This document shows, in pieces, positions 1 through 11,759 of a stretch of DNA of 64,000 nt (position 1 is its first letter; each line of letters opens with the position of its first letter). A program made the translations under genes and the position numbers. The notes beneath the pieces were generated by a model. That model saw nothing but the letters and a program-made list of their open reading frames with translations, did no database searches and was not told the DNA's origin. The DNA is from Cerioporus squamosus (taxonomy: Eukaryota > Basidiomycota > Agaricomycetes > Polyporales > Polyporaceae). The stretch lies in contig JABYQS010000069.1 in the NCBI GenBank assembly GCA_022592435.1, forward strand, positions 62,001-126,000, given 5' to 3'.

Positions 1-1349
1 GTAGCCGCCGGAGAGCATTTCCATACTCTCGCCCATGTTCACGACCTGGACGGCGGGGGCGCGGTCACGGTGACCAGTCAGTCAGTGTCCGGGAGGCCAT
101 ATGTACTGGCGAAGGTGCGTACCAGAGCGTTCTCCATGTGTTTGACCCAGCGCCAGTTGCCTTCGAGGTCCTTCAGCTGGAGCCCTGCGACAGGCTGGCT
201 CCATAGGATCGATACCGTGGTGATGTCTGCGAAACGAGCACAGTCAACGAGTGTCCGATGTGCACTACCCCAACGTCGAGACTCACCGGTGTGTCCCTTG
301 AACCACACGCCGTTCGCGCCTTTCTCATCCTCGGCGGATTCATATGGATAGCTGTTAGCGGGATCAGGGAGGTTACACGCAGACAAGACACGCAGACAGA
401 AGACTGACTACTTCGTGAAACGTGCTGGACAAAGCCCGCGTCAATATCAGTGCTGCTCACTAGCAACAATTCTGGCGTACGTACTCCATGTACACGATGC
501 AGAATCATCGAAAGGGTGGAGATCCGTGAGGGTGCTCTCTGGAAGCTCAAGTCCGAGCGCAAGAAGCCTGAGAGGGCTTCAGTGAACGGCCCAGAATGAG
601 AAGAAGGGGCTTCCAATCTTACCGCAAGATAGGATACAGGATATGGAAGTGGTTGTATTCGTTGAAAGCGCGTATCTCGGGAAGGAAGGGGCGCAGAGCC
701 ATCGGGTGGTCTCGCCCGTCATTGACGGTATGATGGACTGAGAGTGGCCACCGAGTCATCAGCAACCAGAAGCTCAGGACATGTAGGGCGACCTACTGTT
801 GTAGTGCTCATATGAGTCCCGTACTCCGTTGTCAAAATGCTGTGTGAGCTAGGGATAAGTCAAGAAGGCCCGGAGCGAACTCTTGTTCGAGCACAACCAC
901 CTTATAGTTGCGGGGCTTGTAGCCTCGGAACAGACCGGTTTGCCATGCATTTGACTCGTACTGCTTCTTCTCGTCCTCCGGAATCTGGGTGGACGGAACA
1001 TCAGCGATGTCAAATATCCGTCGGTTCTGCCATGTCACATGTGGGGTGTGGTGAGTCCATTAACCCGGTCGAATGAAAGGACGTCATCGCTCATACCTGA
1101 GCAGGGCTAAGCCCATGGTTAACAACATACATGAAGCCGTATGTATGCATGGCATCCCGGACGAGAGGCACCAACTCCTCACGTCCTTCGGTGGTGTTAG
1201 CCTTGGACAAGTCGACGGTAGGGAGCTCTGCCCAGTTGCCTGGGGGTTGCATCAATGAAGAGCATATAAATGTCATCAATCTGCAGCTCACAATCCTTCT
1301 TCATTGCCGGAGCGGGATTGTACTGTGGTAAAGGAGGTGGGCTTGCCAT
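1..1349 (-). CDS. 2OG-Fe(II) oxygenase, copy 1 (3' end outside window)
   Basis: Isopenicillin-N-synthase-like dioxygenase that would use Fe(II), O2 and 2-oxoglutarate on an unknown small molecule in the cytosol. The start ATG at 1349 opens a proline-rich leader (MASPPPLPQYNPAPA), followed by the N-terminal DIOX_N block (NWAELPTVDLSKA, YGFMYVVNHGL), the IADV/GYKPRNY exon, the EYNHFHILYPIL exon and the C-terminal jelly-roll. The first iron His and the Asp lie in KGHT and DITTVSILWSQPV on either side of an intron, as in the other copies. The window edge cuts the gene inside GESMEMLSGGY, so the distal His is not visible. About eight short introns can be placed and no lesion was found in the part seen. 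It points away from copies 2-4. Confidence 0.85.
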
Positions 1350-2616
1350 ATTGCGCAGGTTGGGACAGCGAGGTGTGGGGGAGCAAGCCGGTACAGCACG
1401 GCGTCTCTGCAACGAAAGGAACTTATATACTTCGACATGGAAGCATCGTTCGTCTACCGTCATCCAAAGTGGTGGGGTCGAGGGAGACTTGGTAAACCTT
1501 GAGCTAGATGCCGCAAGACCAAACGAGTCAAGACTTACCTTTTAGTAGCCACCCGAATCCAAGCCCGAGCGGCTTCCAAGAATCAAGGCTCGATCCGCGC
1601 CCACGGAAGTGTACTGTGTAGGTTTCTTCACTAGGTTGTTGATTTATCAAGCAATTCGATGTACAATTGAACTTGGCTTCATGAATGCATTTCATTCGAA
1701 CAGAAAGATCATGAACGCATGAGTCTCAGTCAGTCTCATGGATCATGTCAACCCGCGCTATCCCTGTAGACTTACTTCCTGCTGTAACCAAGTATCTCGC
1801 ATGTCCAACAAAACCGTGCTTGATTTCCGAGCTGAAGCCTGTAAAGCTAGCAGGAGGGGAACCTGGAGCTTGAAGCAAGTTGCAGGATGGCAGCGGCCAG
1901 TGAGCGCCGGGGGCTATCACTCGGGTTCCAGTCCGACAATAGGCGCTGCGGTAGTCGCGCTGTCGCGCTGGCGAGAGTATTAACTATTTGACTTGAACTG
2001 CAACACCCAATTGCACCCAAATCCCTCATTCTTAAGCCTAGGGTCTCCTCCTTCCTGCTCCTCCGTATTCTGATATGATCTTGCGGAGCTAAGGGAAATG
2101 AGCCTGCGCGGAAGGAGTCGGCGGTATAAGTAGAACGACTGCGCAAACTTGAACTTCGCCGCGACTGATAGTAGTACTTAGACCTTGAGGCACGCCAGGC
2201 TCATGGATAACACATTGACCTACGTCTATCTGCTGTGCGACCTTGTTACGGGACGGAGGACATTGGGTGGTGTCAGACCCTTGACCTATTCGAGGGATGA
2301 AGGGCCGAATTACCCAGATAGTCAAGTTTGTTTCCCGTGTATGCCTCACTCTCCTTGCCTCGTGAGCTGACTTCCTCTTCGATAGGTCAGGTGCATGGTC
2401 ACTCTGGCTTCGTAAACCAAACCTTGCGGAACATCGTGAACGTTCTCCAGCAGGACCTTCCCACGACGTGTACAAGATTCCACAACCGTGCTCTTCTGAG
2501 CGCGGGACCTCCGTGGTCCCTGAACTACTGCCAATGTGGGATCCAACCCGCGTCCGATCCACCGACGCTCCTTACTGAATACGCCCACCTACGCCCCCTA
2601 TCGACTGCCCGACCCA

Positions 2617-4255
2617 ATGCCTGGTACGACGTTGCCTCCTGTGCCTCACTATGTCCCCGCCCCGCCCACAAAAGAGGATCGTGAGCATCACCTCTCACAC
2701 TGGTGAAGCTAGCCTACTTATGATAAATGCTCTGTTCTGCAGTGGACTGGGCGGACCTAGTCGTCATTGACATATCAAAGGCTCGCACTCCGGAAGGGAG
2801 AGCGCAGCTCGCGCCTCAAGTGAGGGATGCCATGCGCACGACTGGCTTCCTCTACGTGGTCAACCACGGAATGACGCAGGCTCAGGTGCGAATGTCTTCC
2901 ATCGCTGGGGTATACCACTCACTGCCCAAACGTACAGACTGATCGTATCTTTGACATCGGAGACGTTGCATTCTCGCATGTCTCAGAAGAGGAAAAGAAA
3001 CAGCACGCTGCGAAGATTGCAGAAGATGGCTCGAAGATTGGGTATAAGCCACGTCAGCTTTGGGTACGTCTCGGACGTATGGCGACTCAGGTTGTATATG
3101 TAGGGATCACGCACCTCCTACATAGACTATAGACAACGGCGTGCGAGACCAACATGAGCAATACGCGCGTACGTCGCCGCCGGTCACACCTGTGTCCTAG
3201 TGGGACAGAGACGCACACCTGTACTAACCGTATTCGCCGCAGTGCACCGCTCCATCTTCGGACAGCAGCGACATCCGCAAGCACTCCAGCCGTTCCTGCC
3301 GGAAGTGCGTGCTTTTGCAGAGCACAACCACTACAATATACTCTACCCTACTCTCCAGTACGTTGAGCCATATGCGATTCTGTTCGGCGCCTCTAACTCA
3401 CTGAACAGAATGCTCGCTCTAGGCATGGAGCTTCCGGAAGATGCCTTCGTTAAGCTCCATGGGTTCGACGCAGCTGGCGAAACGCACGGTAAGTACTCCC
3501 TACGCAAGTCGACGTCCCCTCTGTTCCTGATGATATGCGAGGACAGCACGGTGGATCAAATAGTCAGTCTCGTGTTTGTCGTTGGTTTCCTCCATGCGAG
3601 CTCACTCCATACGGAACACACAGCCATCCCCGTACCCAGGAGGAGGAACTGAAGACAAACAATGTCTGGGTCAAGGGCCACACAGGTTCGTTGCATGTCC
3701 CAGTGCGTGGTAAACCCTCTGCTCATCGTCGCACTTCAAGACACCGGGAGCGTCACCATCCTCTGGAGCCAGCCCGTCTCGGCTCTGCAGATCATGTCTC
3801 CGGACGGGAAGTGGCGTTGGGTCCGACATCTCGACAACGCACTCGTACGCATCCCGCATCTCTACATCGTCGTCGGACGTGACATAACCAATTTACTCTA
3901 TCTTCACACAGGTCGTGAACCTCGGCGACACGATGGAGATGCTCTCGGGGGGATTCTACAAGGGCACGATCCACCGCGTCGTCCAACCCCGCCGGACCAG
4001 CGGAACCTCCCGCGACTTGGCGCGTACTACTTCGCACTCGCGGACGACGACGTGAAGCTCGTGCCGTTCGCGGAGAGCCCGGTCCTGCAGAGGGTCGGGA
4101 TCGTGCGCAAGTGCGCGGACGAGGACGCGCCGACGATGCGCGAATGGCGCCGGGGCCGCGTGATGGCGTACGGATTGAAGGAGACGACGAGGCGGGACGA
4201 CGTCGTGGAGGAGCAAGAGATTGTGAAGGGCATTGTCCTGAAGCACTACAACTGA
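2617..4255 (+). pseudogene. 2OG-Fe(II) oxygenase, copy 2, frameshifted
   Basis: Same family and exon plan as its neighbours: start at MPGTTLPPVPHY, DIOX_N domain (VDWADLVVIDISKA), NHYNILYPTL, VWVKGHT, DTGSVTILWSQPV, then the final exon with GGFYKGTIHRVVQP. Right after that distal iron His, in the run CAACCCCGCC near 3984-3992, one base is missing compared with copy 3. The frame then reads to a stop near 4050, while the homologous tail (PPDQRNLPRLGAYYF to VLKHYN) continues in another frame to 4255. The donor near 3568 also reads ATAGTC where most other copies have GTAGTC or GTAGTG. The tail is otherwise well conserved, so the break is recent, or is an assembly error in a C-run. Called a pseudogene on present evidence. 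Confidence 0.75.
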
Positions 4256-4264
4256 CCACGCTAA

Positions 4265-4291
4265 CGGCGACGGCGACGGCGACGGCGACGG
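4265..4291 (+). repeat. (CGGCGA)n microsatellite
   Basis: Four perfect CGGCGA hexamers and part of a fifth, starting ten bases after the homologous stop codon of oxygenase copy 2, in its 3' flank. Confidence 0.9.
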
Positions 4292-4468
4292 GGAAAAGAA
4301 GGCGAAGAATAAGGCTTGAACGGCCGCTGAGTTCCCAGCTGTAAGGTTTCTTCCTGCTTGTAACACGTATGAGAGTATGACGACATGCCAGTCTGCGCCC
4401 GGTCCTCGAGAGTTCGTGCTCCATTCGGCACAGGGTCGCGGTCTCGTTCCTCGTCGAATCAAGCTCGA

Positions 4469-4854
4469 GGCTTCTCACCAAGTGAAAGGCTCCGAGAAAT
4501 GCCGCGCTGCGAAGGAGGCGGCCACTGGAAGCAGAGACATCGCATTCGCGAAGGCCGTATTGCGGGAGGAAGTTCGAAGGCGGGAAGCCGCAGCTGCGCA
4601 TAGGGGGGCTTCACGTAGGTCACCACGGCGGGACGTCCCAGCCTATCTGGTCAGCAGTCTGTGAGTTACGCCAACAATAGGTGGGTTTCCCATGCATACG
4701 AAGAGAACGACGTAGTTCTGAACTTTGACCAGTGGGGTCCTGGCCGTGAGAGGGAGCAGGAGAGCACTTCAAACCCGACACATCTGCCTCAAGTTGTACC
4801 TGATTGTACAATCCTGACGACTCGCTAGGAGAACCGTTGCAAGTCGTCAACACA
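4469..4854 (+). repeat. duplicated 5' flank, unit A (before copy 3)
   Basis: About 390 bp upstream of oxygenase copy 3 matches the segment upstream of copy 4 (6691-7091) almost throughout. Shared blocks include GGCTTCTCACCAAG, CGGGACGTCCCAGCCTATCT, GGTCAGCAGTCTGT, CATACGAAGAGAAC and CCTGACGACTCG close to the ATG. Promoter and leader were therefore copied together with the gene. The block also holds most of the interval between copies 2 and 3; no other gene is seen there. Confidence 0.85.
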
Positions 4855-6487
4855 ATGCCTGCCGTCACTCTCCCTCCGGTGCCTCACTATGAACCTGCAC
4901 CTGTGACGAAGGAAGAATGTGAGGACCGACTTCGAGTCGCCGATGTCTCGCCCTGGGTAGATGTACATGCTCACCTCTTATCTTCTGTCGGACAGTGGAC
5001 TGGGCGGACTTCCCGATCATCGACCTATCAAAGGCAAAGACACCCGAAGGACGCGCCGAACTCGCTCCGTCGTGCGCGATGCTATGCGCACATACGGGTT
5101 CTTGTATGTCATCAACCACGGGCTCACCCAGGCTCAGGTGCGCTTGTCATTGATTCAGGGTCTTTTGGTTAAGTCCCTTGCTGACGGTGCATGGCAGAAC
5201 GATCGCCTGGTCGACATCGCGGACGTGCCGTTCTCCCGCGTGTCGGAAGAGGAGCAGAAGCAGTTCATGGGCAAGATCAAAGAGGCCGGGTCGTACAGAG
5301 GCTACAAACCGCGTCAGTTTTGGGTGGGTATTCCTGACGATACCTGCCTCATCACAGCGCTGAGTTGCACTCCTACAGATCATCGACAATGACGTCAAGG
5401 ACCAGATCGAGCACTACAACAGTACGTCGCGCATCAGCTGCTCAGTTCCGTAACGCAAGAAAGCTGCTGACGGAAACTCACTTTCAGTGCATCGCGCGAT
5501 ACTCCAGCAGCAACATCCAAAGGCTCTTCAGCCCTATCTCTCAGAGCTCCGCTCTTTCTCCGAGCACAACCACTACAACGTCTTGCACCCTATCCTCAGG
5601 TGGGTGAACGCACAGGCGAAGTTGCTCATTCTGACGCTGGAGAGACGCAGGTTGCTCGCGCTCGGTCTCGAGTTACCTGAAGAGACGTTCGTCAATTTGC
5701 ATCGCTTCGATGCTGAGGGCGAGTCGTACCGTGAGTCCAGATGGCGGTGGGAACTTGGCGATAAGTACACGAACTGACCTTTCGGACGTGCCTTGCTCAG
5801 TCCGTTCCATGAAGTAGTGCGTGTGTCGAAAACTGCCTTCCTCGTATATCCTAACGAGAACGCAATAGTTATCCATACCGTACCGAAGCGGATGAAGTCA
5901 AAGTGAAGAATGTCTGGCTGAAAGGACATACAGGTACGCACGTTGCATGTATGTACCAGTCACGCCGATGCTCATACCCTCCGCAGACATCGGATCGATC
6001 ACCATCCTCTGGAGTCAGCCTGTGACGGCCTTGCAAATCATGTCTCCAGACGGCAAATGGCGCTATGTCAAGCACATCCCTAACGGCCTCGTGAGTTCTC
6101 CTCAGAGCTCGCCATGTGATTCCCAGACTGTTATACGCTATGCAGGTCGTTAACGTGGGAGACTCGATGGAGATGCTCTCTGGCGGCTTCTACAAGGCGA
6201 CCATCCATCGCGTCATCCAACCGCCCGCCGACCAGCGCGGGCTCACGCGACTTGGCCTCTTCTACTTCGGCTACGCGGACGACAGCGTCAAGCTCACGCC
6301 CTTTGCGGAGAGCCCCGTCTTACAGCGCGTCGGCATCACGCGCAAGTGTGCGGACGAAGACGCACCGACGATGGGTGAGTGGCGGGTCGCGCGCACGAAG
6401 GCGTACGGTCTGTCGGAGTTGAAGAGGAAGGACGACGTTTTGGAGGAGCAGGTCGTCAATGGGCTGGTCGTGAGGCACTACAACTGA
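4855..6487 (+). pseudogene. 2OG-Fe(II) oxygenase, copy 3, frameshifted
   Basis: Closest relative of copy 4: same leader (MPAVTLPPVPHYEPAP), same exon plan and a nearly identical final exon ending VVRHYN. The iron ligands are all encoded: HT-D across the KGHT/DIGSITILWSQPV junction, and the His in YKATIHRVIQPPADQR. In exon 2 the frame breaks at about 5067-5071: GAACTCGCTCCGTCGTGCGC lacks one base compared with the matching GCACCTGTCGTGCGC of copy 7, so RAELAP and VVRDAMRTYGFLYVINHGL lie in different frames. As read, the product stops in the N-terminal domain. All other exons look sound, so a single error or a recent mutation is the likely cause. Confidence 0.75.
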
Positions 6488-6690
6488 GAGGTCGTCAGCG
6501 AATCAAGCAGGATGTACTTGTACGCACGCTTGCGGGACAGCACTTTCTTGGACTCGGAAACCTAAATTATACCCAGACATCAGCCGCTGGTATCAAGGAG
6601 CTCAGAGGCCCGTAGAGACGCACAACGGCAGTATAATCGACAGCATTGGTTGAATGCAGGGACATTGGAGATGGCGCTCACTGCAGCCTC

Positions 6691-7091
6691 GGCTTCTCAC
6701 CAAGGGAAAGGTCCCGAGTAATGCCGTGCTGCGAAGGAGGCGGCTACTGGAAGCACGGACATAGCATTTGCGAAGGGGTATCGCGGGAGGATAAGCTCGA
6801 GGGCGGGAGCAGGCAACTGCGCAAGGGGGCTTCGTGTGAGTAGGTCATAAGGGCGGGACGTCCCAGCCTATCTGGTCAGCAGTCTGTCAGGTCGGCCAAC
6901 AATAGGTGCGTTTCCCAAGCATACGAAGAGAACAGCGTACTTCTGAACTTTGGTAGTGGAGTCGTCGCCGTGCCGCGGACCGTGCCAGGAGGGACACAGG
7001 GAGTATTTCAGACCCTGAGCGTGTGCCTCGAGTCGTATCAGGTTGCACAGTCCTGACGACTCGATAGGAGAACGTGCAGATTGTCGACACC
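6691..7091 (+). repeat. duplicated 5' flank, unit B (before copy 4)
   Basis: Partner of the segment at 4469-4854; it sits directly before the ATG of copy 4. With the gene bodies this gives a tandem repeat of about 2.24 kb (ATG at 4855 to ATG at 7092). Confidence 0.85.
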
Positions 7092-8736
7092 ATGCCCGCC
7101 GTCACTCTCCCTCCGGTACCTCACTATGAACCTGCACCTGCGACCAAAGAAGAATGTAAGGCATTACTCGAATTTGACTCTGTTATAGAAACATGACAAT
7201 GCTCACCCTTCATTTTAACCGGCAGTGGACTGGGCGGACTTCCCGATCATAGACCTGTCCAAGGCGCAGACACCCGAAGGGCGCGCCGAGCTCGCGTCGA
7301 TCGTGCGCGATGCGATGCGCATCTACGGATTCCTCTACGTCGTGAACCACGGTCTGACACAGGCCCAGGTACGCACCGCCGTGTCAGAACTTCAGGTAGC
7401 AGGACCTGACACAAGATAACCGTGACGCACCATTGCCAGAATGAGCGCATGATCGACATCGCAGACGTTCCCTTCGCCCAGGTGCCGGACGAGGAGCAGA
7501 AGCAGTTCACGAGCAAGATCAAGGAGGCCGGGTCCTATAGAGGATACAAGCCGCGCCAGTTCTGGGTGAGTATCGAGTGTGCACGCCGATGACCGGCGCT
7601 GAACCCAACTCACTTGCGTTCGACCTGCAGACGATTGACAATGGCGTCAAGGACCAGATTGAGCACTACAACAGTAAGTACTTGTCCCGCATGAGCTTTC
7701 ACGAGCGATCGCTGAACATACTACAGTGCATCGACCGATCTTCCAGCAGCAGCACCCGAAGGCTCTGCAGCCGTTCCTCCCTGAGATCCGCTCGTTCGTC
7801 GAGCACAACCACTACAACGTCTTGCATCCGATCTTGAGGTCAGTACTGATGGCAGCCCTGTGAATTGCACTCGTTAAGGTCCGGTATGGTCAGACTGCTT
7901 GCCCGGGGGCTGGAGCTGCCTGAAGAGACGTTCGTCAACTTGCATAACTTTGATGCACAAGGCGAGACCTACGGTATGTCCTCAACGTCCAGACTTTCCC
8001 CAGATATCAACTGACGGAATCTGTGCTTAGTGCGATTCATGAAGTAGTGAGTAATTGCTGTTGACCGCCTTACCTCAGCAGATTAACCCGAACATCCTGC
8101 GCAGCTACCCACGCACAGAAGATGACGAGACGAAGACGAAGAACGTCTGGATGAAGGGACATACCGGTATGTGTCAAACCGCAGATCTTGCAGAGCAACA
8201 ACAGAGTGAGGAGCTCACGCGATGGTCCAGACATCGGGACGATCTCTATCCTCTGGAGCCAGCCTGTTACCGCTCTCCAGATCATGTCTCCGGATGGGAA
8301 ATGGCGCTACGTCAAGCACATCCCCAACGGCATCGTGAGCATAATGAATGTCCATCCCGTGTAGAGCAACATGCCTGACACCTCGCGTTGGTAGATCGTG
8401 AACGCAGGCGACTCGATGGAGATGCTCTCCGGCGGGCTCTACAAAGCGACCATCCACCGTGTCTTCCAACCGCCGGCGGACCAGCGCGGCCAGACGCGCC
8501 TCGGGCTCTTCTACTTCGGCTATACTGACGACGATGTCAAGCTCGTGCCCTTCGCCGAGAGCCCCGTCTTGCAGCGGGTTGGGATCACCCGCAAGTGCGT
8601 GGATGAGGACGCCCCGACGACGGGTGAGTGGCGCGTCGCGCGCACGAAGGTGTACGGCCTGTCGGAGCTGAAGAAGAAGGACGACGTTCTGGAAGAGCAG
8701 GTCGTCAATGGGCTGGTCGTGAGGCACTACAACTGA
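7092..8736 (+). CDS. 2OG-Fe(II) oxygenase, copy 4, intact
   Basis: Fe(II)/2-oxoglutarate dioxygenase of the isopenicillin-N-synthase-like group; substrate unknown. Every exon could be joined in frame: MPAVTLPPVPHYEPAP, VDWADFPIIDLSKAQTPEGR, YGFLYVVNHGL, IADVPFAQV, GYKPRQFW, NHYNVLHPIL, LLARGLELPEETF, VRFMK, NVWMKGHT, DIGTISILWSQPV and a last exon with GGLYKATIHRVFQPPADQR, ending VVRHYN. The 2-His-1-carboxylate triad is complete. Introns are about 50-65 bp and occupy the same places as in the other copies. It is the 3' member of the local tandem array and probably the working gene there. It shares its promoter block with copy 3. Confidence 0.88.
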
Positions 8737-9474
8737 GAGAGAGCATGTTGCCAGTGAATCATAGGGGAAGTGTATTTGTACGCACGCAAGTCATGTACTA
8801 TACTAGTATTGTTTTCCGCCGTCCCCGGTCGACGGGAGTCACTCTGCTGTACTTTGGCGGTACTCAAACTGTGTAGTAGTGCAAGTTTCAGATGCTGTAG
8901 CTTGCATAGCATTGAAGCAGCTTTCAAGCAGGGCTTCCCCCGGTCTAATCGTGACCATGAGGCCAAAGTAAGTGCCGCAAGAGAGGTGAGATGAAGTTCG
9001 AGTGCAAGAACGGCGGACTCTGCGTCCTAGTGGTTCGACTCCTGAGGTGAACCAGTTCACCAACGATCGACTCAACCGGGACGGTCGGGCCTGCGCCCCG
9101 AGCGGTCTCACGCTGGTCACCTCGACCGGCTGGTCCACTTCCTGAGTTCCTCTTTCTTCCGAGCTTGTCTCGAGCCCTTCGGATCTGTCCGCCATAGAGC
9201 ACTCTGCTCGACATCCACATGCACCTGAACAACCCTCTAAACCCCATATACCGGGGAGTTGCAACTGAAGCAGGAAACACGACCTCTATCACTGTGCTCC
9301 TTCGGATTGTCCGGACCATCTGAATCTGATGTCGCTCCCGCCCGCCGTCAAGCTGTTGAGTTCCTCTATCAGGTGGTCTCGAGTGCGAGCTATCTCAGAG
9401 CCTGACTCGGAGAGATAAACCCTTGGCGACTCGCCTGCAATGCTGCGCGACCTTTCCTCCTCCCCACCCCAACC
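8737..9474. other. intergenic, no gene seen
   Basis: 3' flank of oxygenase copy 4 and 5' flank of the permease. ORFs here overlap on both strands and look like chance; no conserved protein segment was recognised. A pyrimidine-rich stretch (TTTCCTCCTCCCCACCCC) lies just before the permease ATG. Confidence 0.5.
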
Positions 9475-11541
9475 ATGGACTCGAAGACAGCCCCAGGGGA
9501 CATAGAGAGCGTCGACAGGGCGACACCAGTATTGAGCGAGGGCGAAGATGCTGCGGCAGCTCAGTCCGACCAGCGGCTGCGCGAACTTGGGTACAAGAGC
9601 GAATTCAAGCGTGAAATGTCGCTCTTTGGAGTCCTCGGCATCTCGTTCTGCGCGATTGGAATCCTGACAGGGATGAGTAGTGCCTTCCAGACGGGCTTGT
9701 TCTCGGGAGGACCGCTGGGATTGTTTTGGGGTTGGAACGTACGTGCCTCTGTATCTCTTGTGCGTACCCTGTCATACGAAACGAGGTTTCTAGATCTGCA
9801 GCTTGTTCATGCTGTTCATAGCACTCTCCTTGGCCGAAATCTGCAGTGCATAGTGAGTGAATCCGATGCACGCCTCGCCCACCTTCATTCATTTCTGGCC
9901 TGCATGGTCCGACAGTCCGACCATGGGAGGTCTCTATTTCTGGGTATGCAAGATGAAGCCCGAGATCCCCATGCTTGGCTGTGAGTTCTGTTCATCGTTT
10001 CTCGCCTCCTCATCTGCTAAGTTAAGCCAGTTTGCGTACGTTCCCAAGTCCACATTCGTATGCATCGACGCCTGAAGCTTCTCGTAGACGGGCTGGATAT
10101 ACAGCATCGCGATGACATTCACCGGAACCTCAGGAAACCTCAGTGTCGCTCTCTACATCGCGTCTCTGGCTGAAGTCGGCCAGGGACGGACACTGACGCG
10201 AGTCGAGGTTGCCGCTATAGCTTGGGGCGTTAACATACTTTCGGGGATCATCAACACCATCGGAACGAGGGCTATCGGACATATGAGCTCTTTCAATCTC
10301 TGGTGGACGCTTGGCGGAACATTCGTGCTGGTAATTACTTTGCTTGTCAAGGCACCGGAAAAGGTGCGTGGAACCCACAACTCAAGAATGAGCCCTCGTT
10401 CTCATTGAGACAGTAGAACAGCGCCGCCTTCGTTTTCACGGATTATGAGAAGTGCGCATAACCTGCAGGATCTGGTAACCTCACTAGACTCACGTCATCT
10501 TAGCTTCACAGGATGGTCAAACCGCGGATTCGTCGTCCTATTGGGATTCCTACAAGCCGTCTATACCCTCGAAGGATGCGAGACGGCCGCCCAAGTCGCC
10601 GAAGAAGCCAAACGCGCGGAGGTCCTCGCCCCGCTCGCCGTCGTCGGGAGCATCATCGGCTCCTGGATCATCGGCCTCGCGTACATGCTCGCGCTGCTCT
10701 TCGCCGTGCAGAGCATCGCGTCCGTGCAGGGCACGTCCTTCGCCATCCCCATTGCGCAGCTCTACTACGACGCCGTCGGGAAGCGCCTGACGCTGATGTG
10801 CCTCACGGTCGTCGCCCTGGCGCAGTTCATGGCTGCCGTGACGGCGTTCACGGCGAGCTCGCGCCTGTTCTATGCTCTGGCGCGGGACAATGCGTTTCCG
10901 ATGAAGAGGCGGTATATGGCGCTGAACAGGTTCCAGGCCCCGTATGTGGGCGTGTGGACGTCGGTGCTCGTGGGGTGCATCATTTCGTGCGCATACATCG
11001 GTTCGGCTATTGCGGTGCGTACGAGGGCGGATCGCGGCGCGGAAGGACGACGTGGCTGACTGTCGACGCTGCAGTTCAATGCCATACTCTCGTCGGCTGC
11101 CATCGCGGTAATGCTAAGCTACCTTCAGCCGATCATCATCCGGGTCTTCTGGCCCCAGACATCGTGCGTCGCACGACTCCTCACCGTAGACTAGTAGACT
11201 GACATGCAAGCAGTCTGCCCGAACGCGGGCCATTCTCACTAGGACGGTGGTCCTGGCCGATCAATCTCGCCAGTTTCCTGGTATGCTCCATTTGCGCGCG
11301 CTAGTATGAACATGCAGACGTTCCTCACCGACGTTTCCCTCAGTTCACGGTCTTCATCTGCGTGCTGTTCATCCTGCCGACCGCGCATCCGACCACTGCG
11401 CTGAACATGAACTATGCTATCGTGGCGATCGGTGCGGTGGTTTTGCTCGTTGGAGCGTGTTGGACGCTGTGGGGCCGCTTTCACTTTGTTGGCCCGGTCA
11501 AGACGGTCGAGGAGGAGCGTGAGGGGGAGAAGTACGAATAG
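9475..11541 (+). CDS. APC-superfamily amino-acid/GABA permease
   Basis: Membrane transporter of the fungal amino acid/choline/GABA group (ACT family of the APC superfamily), expected at the plasma membrane or vacuole. The N-tail is acidic and hydrophilic, then LGYKSEFKREMSLFGVLGIS leads into the first membrane segment. Further exons give SLFMLFIALSLAEICSA, TMGGLYFWVCKMKPEIPMLG, TGWIYSIAMTFTGTSGNLSV, GTFVLVITLLVKAPEK, GFLQAVYTLEGCETAAQVAE, SIIGSWIIGLAYMLALLFAV, a SSRLFYALARDNAFP block, FNAILSSAAIAVMLSYLQPI and a last hydrophobic exon ending GEKYE. About twelve membrane spans are expected, as in the family. The conserved GYDAAAH-like segment reads GCETAAQ here. Around seven short introns interrupt it. 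The substrate cannot be read from sequence. Confidence 0.85.
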
Positions 11542-11759
11542 GTATGTAGGTGTGATGATCTTTGTACTGATCGGCTCCGGGTTCTTCATGATAGATTCCT
11601 TGTATCGGGAATGCTCGTACAGGCCGAGACGTTGGCGGTTGTCCTTGGATGTTTAGTAACGCGTCACTTGACACGAGCTTCTCATCTCTTCTCATACAGT
11701 TGCCAAACGACTATATGCTGGATGGAACCTGGAAGGCGTCTATGCGATCACGTCTCCGT

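Noticed and set aside
1..8736. A secondary-metabolite cluster built around the oxygenases
   Set aside because: No polyketide synthase, NRPS, terpene cyclase or P450 lies nearby; the copies look like family expansion.
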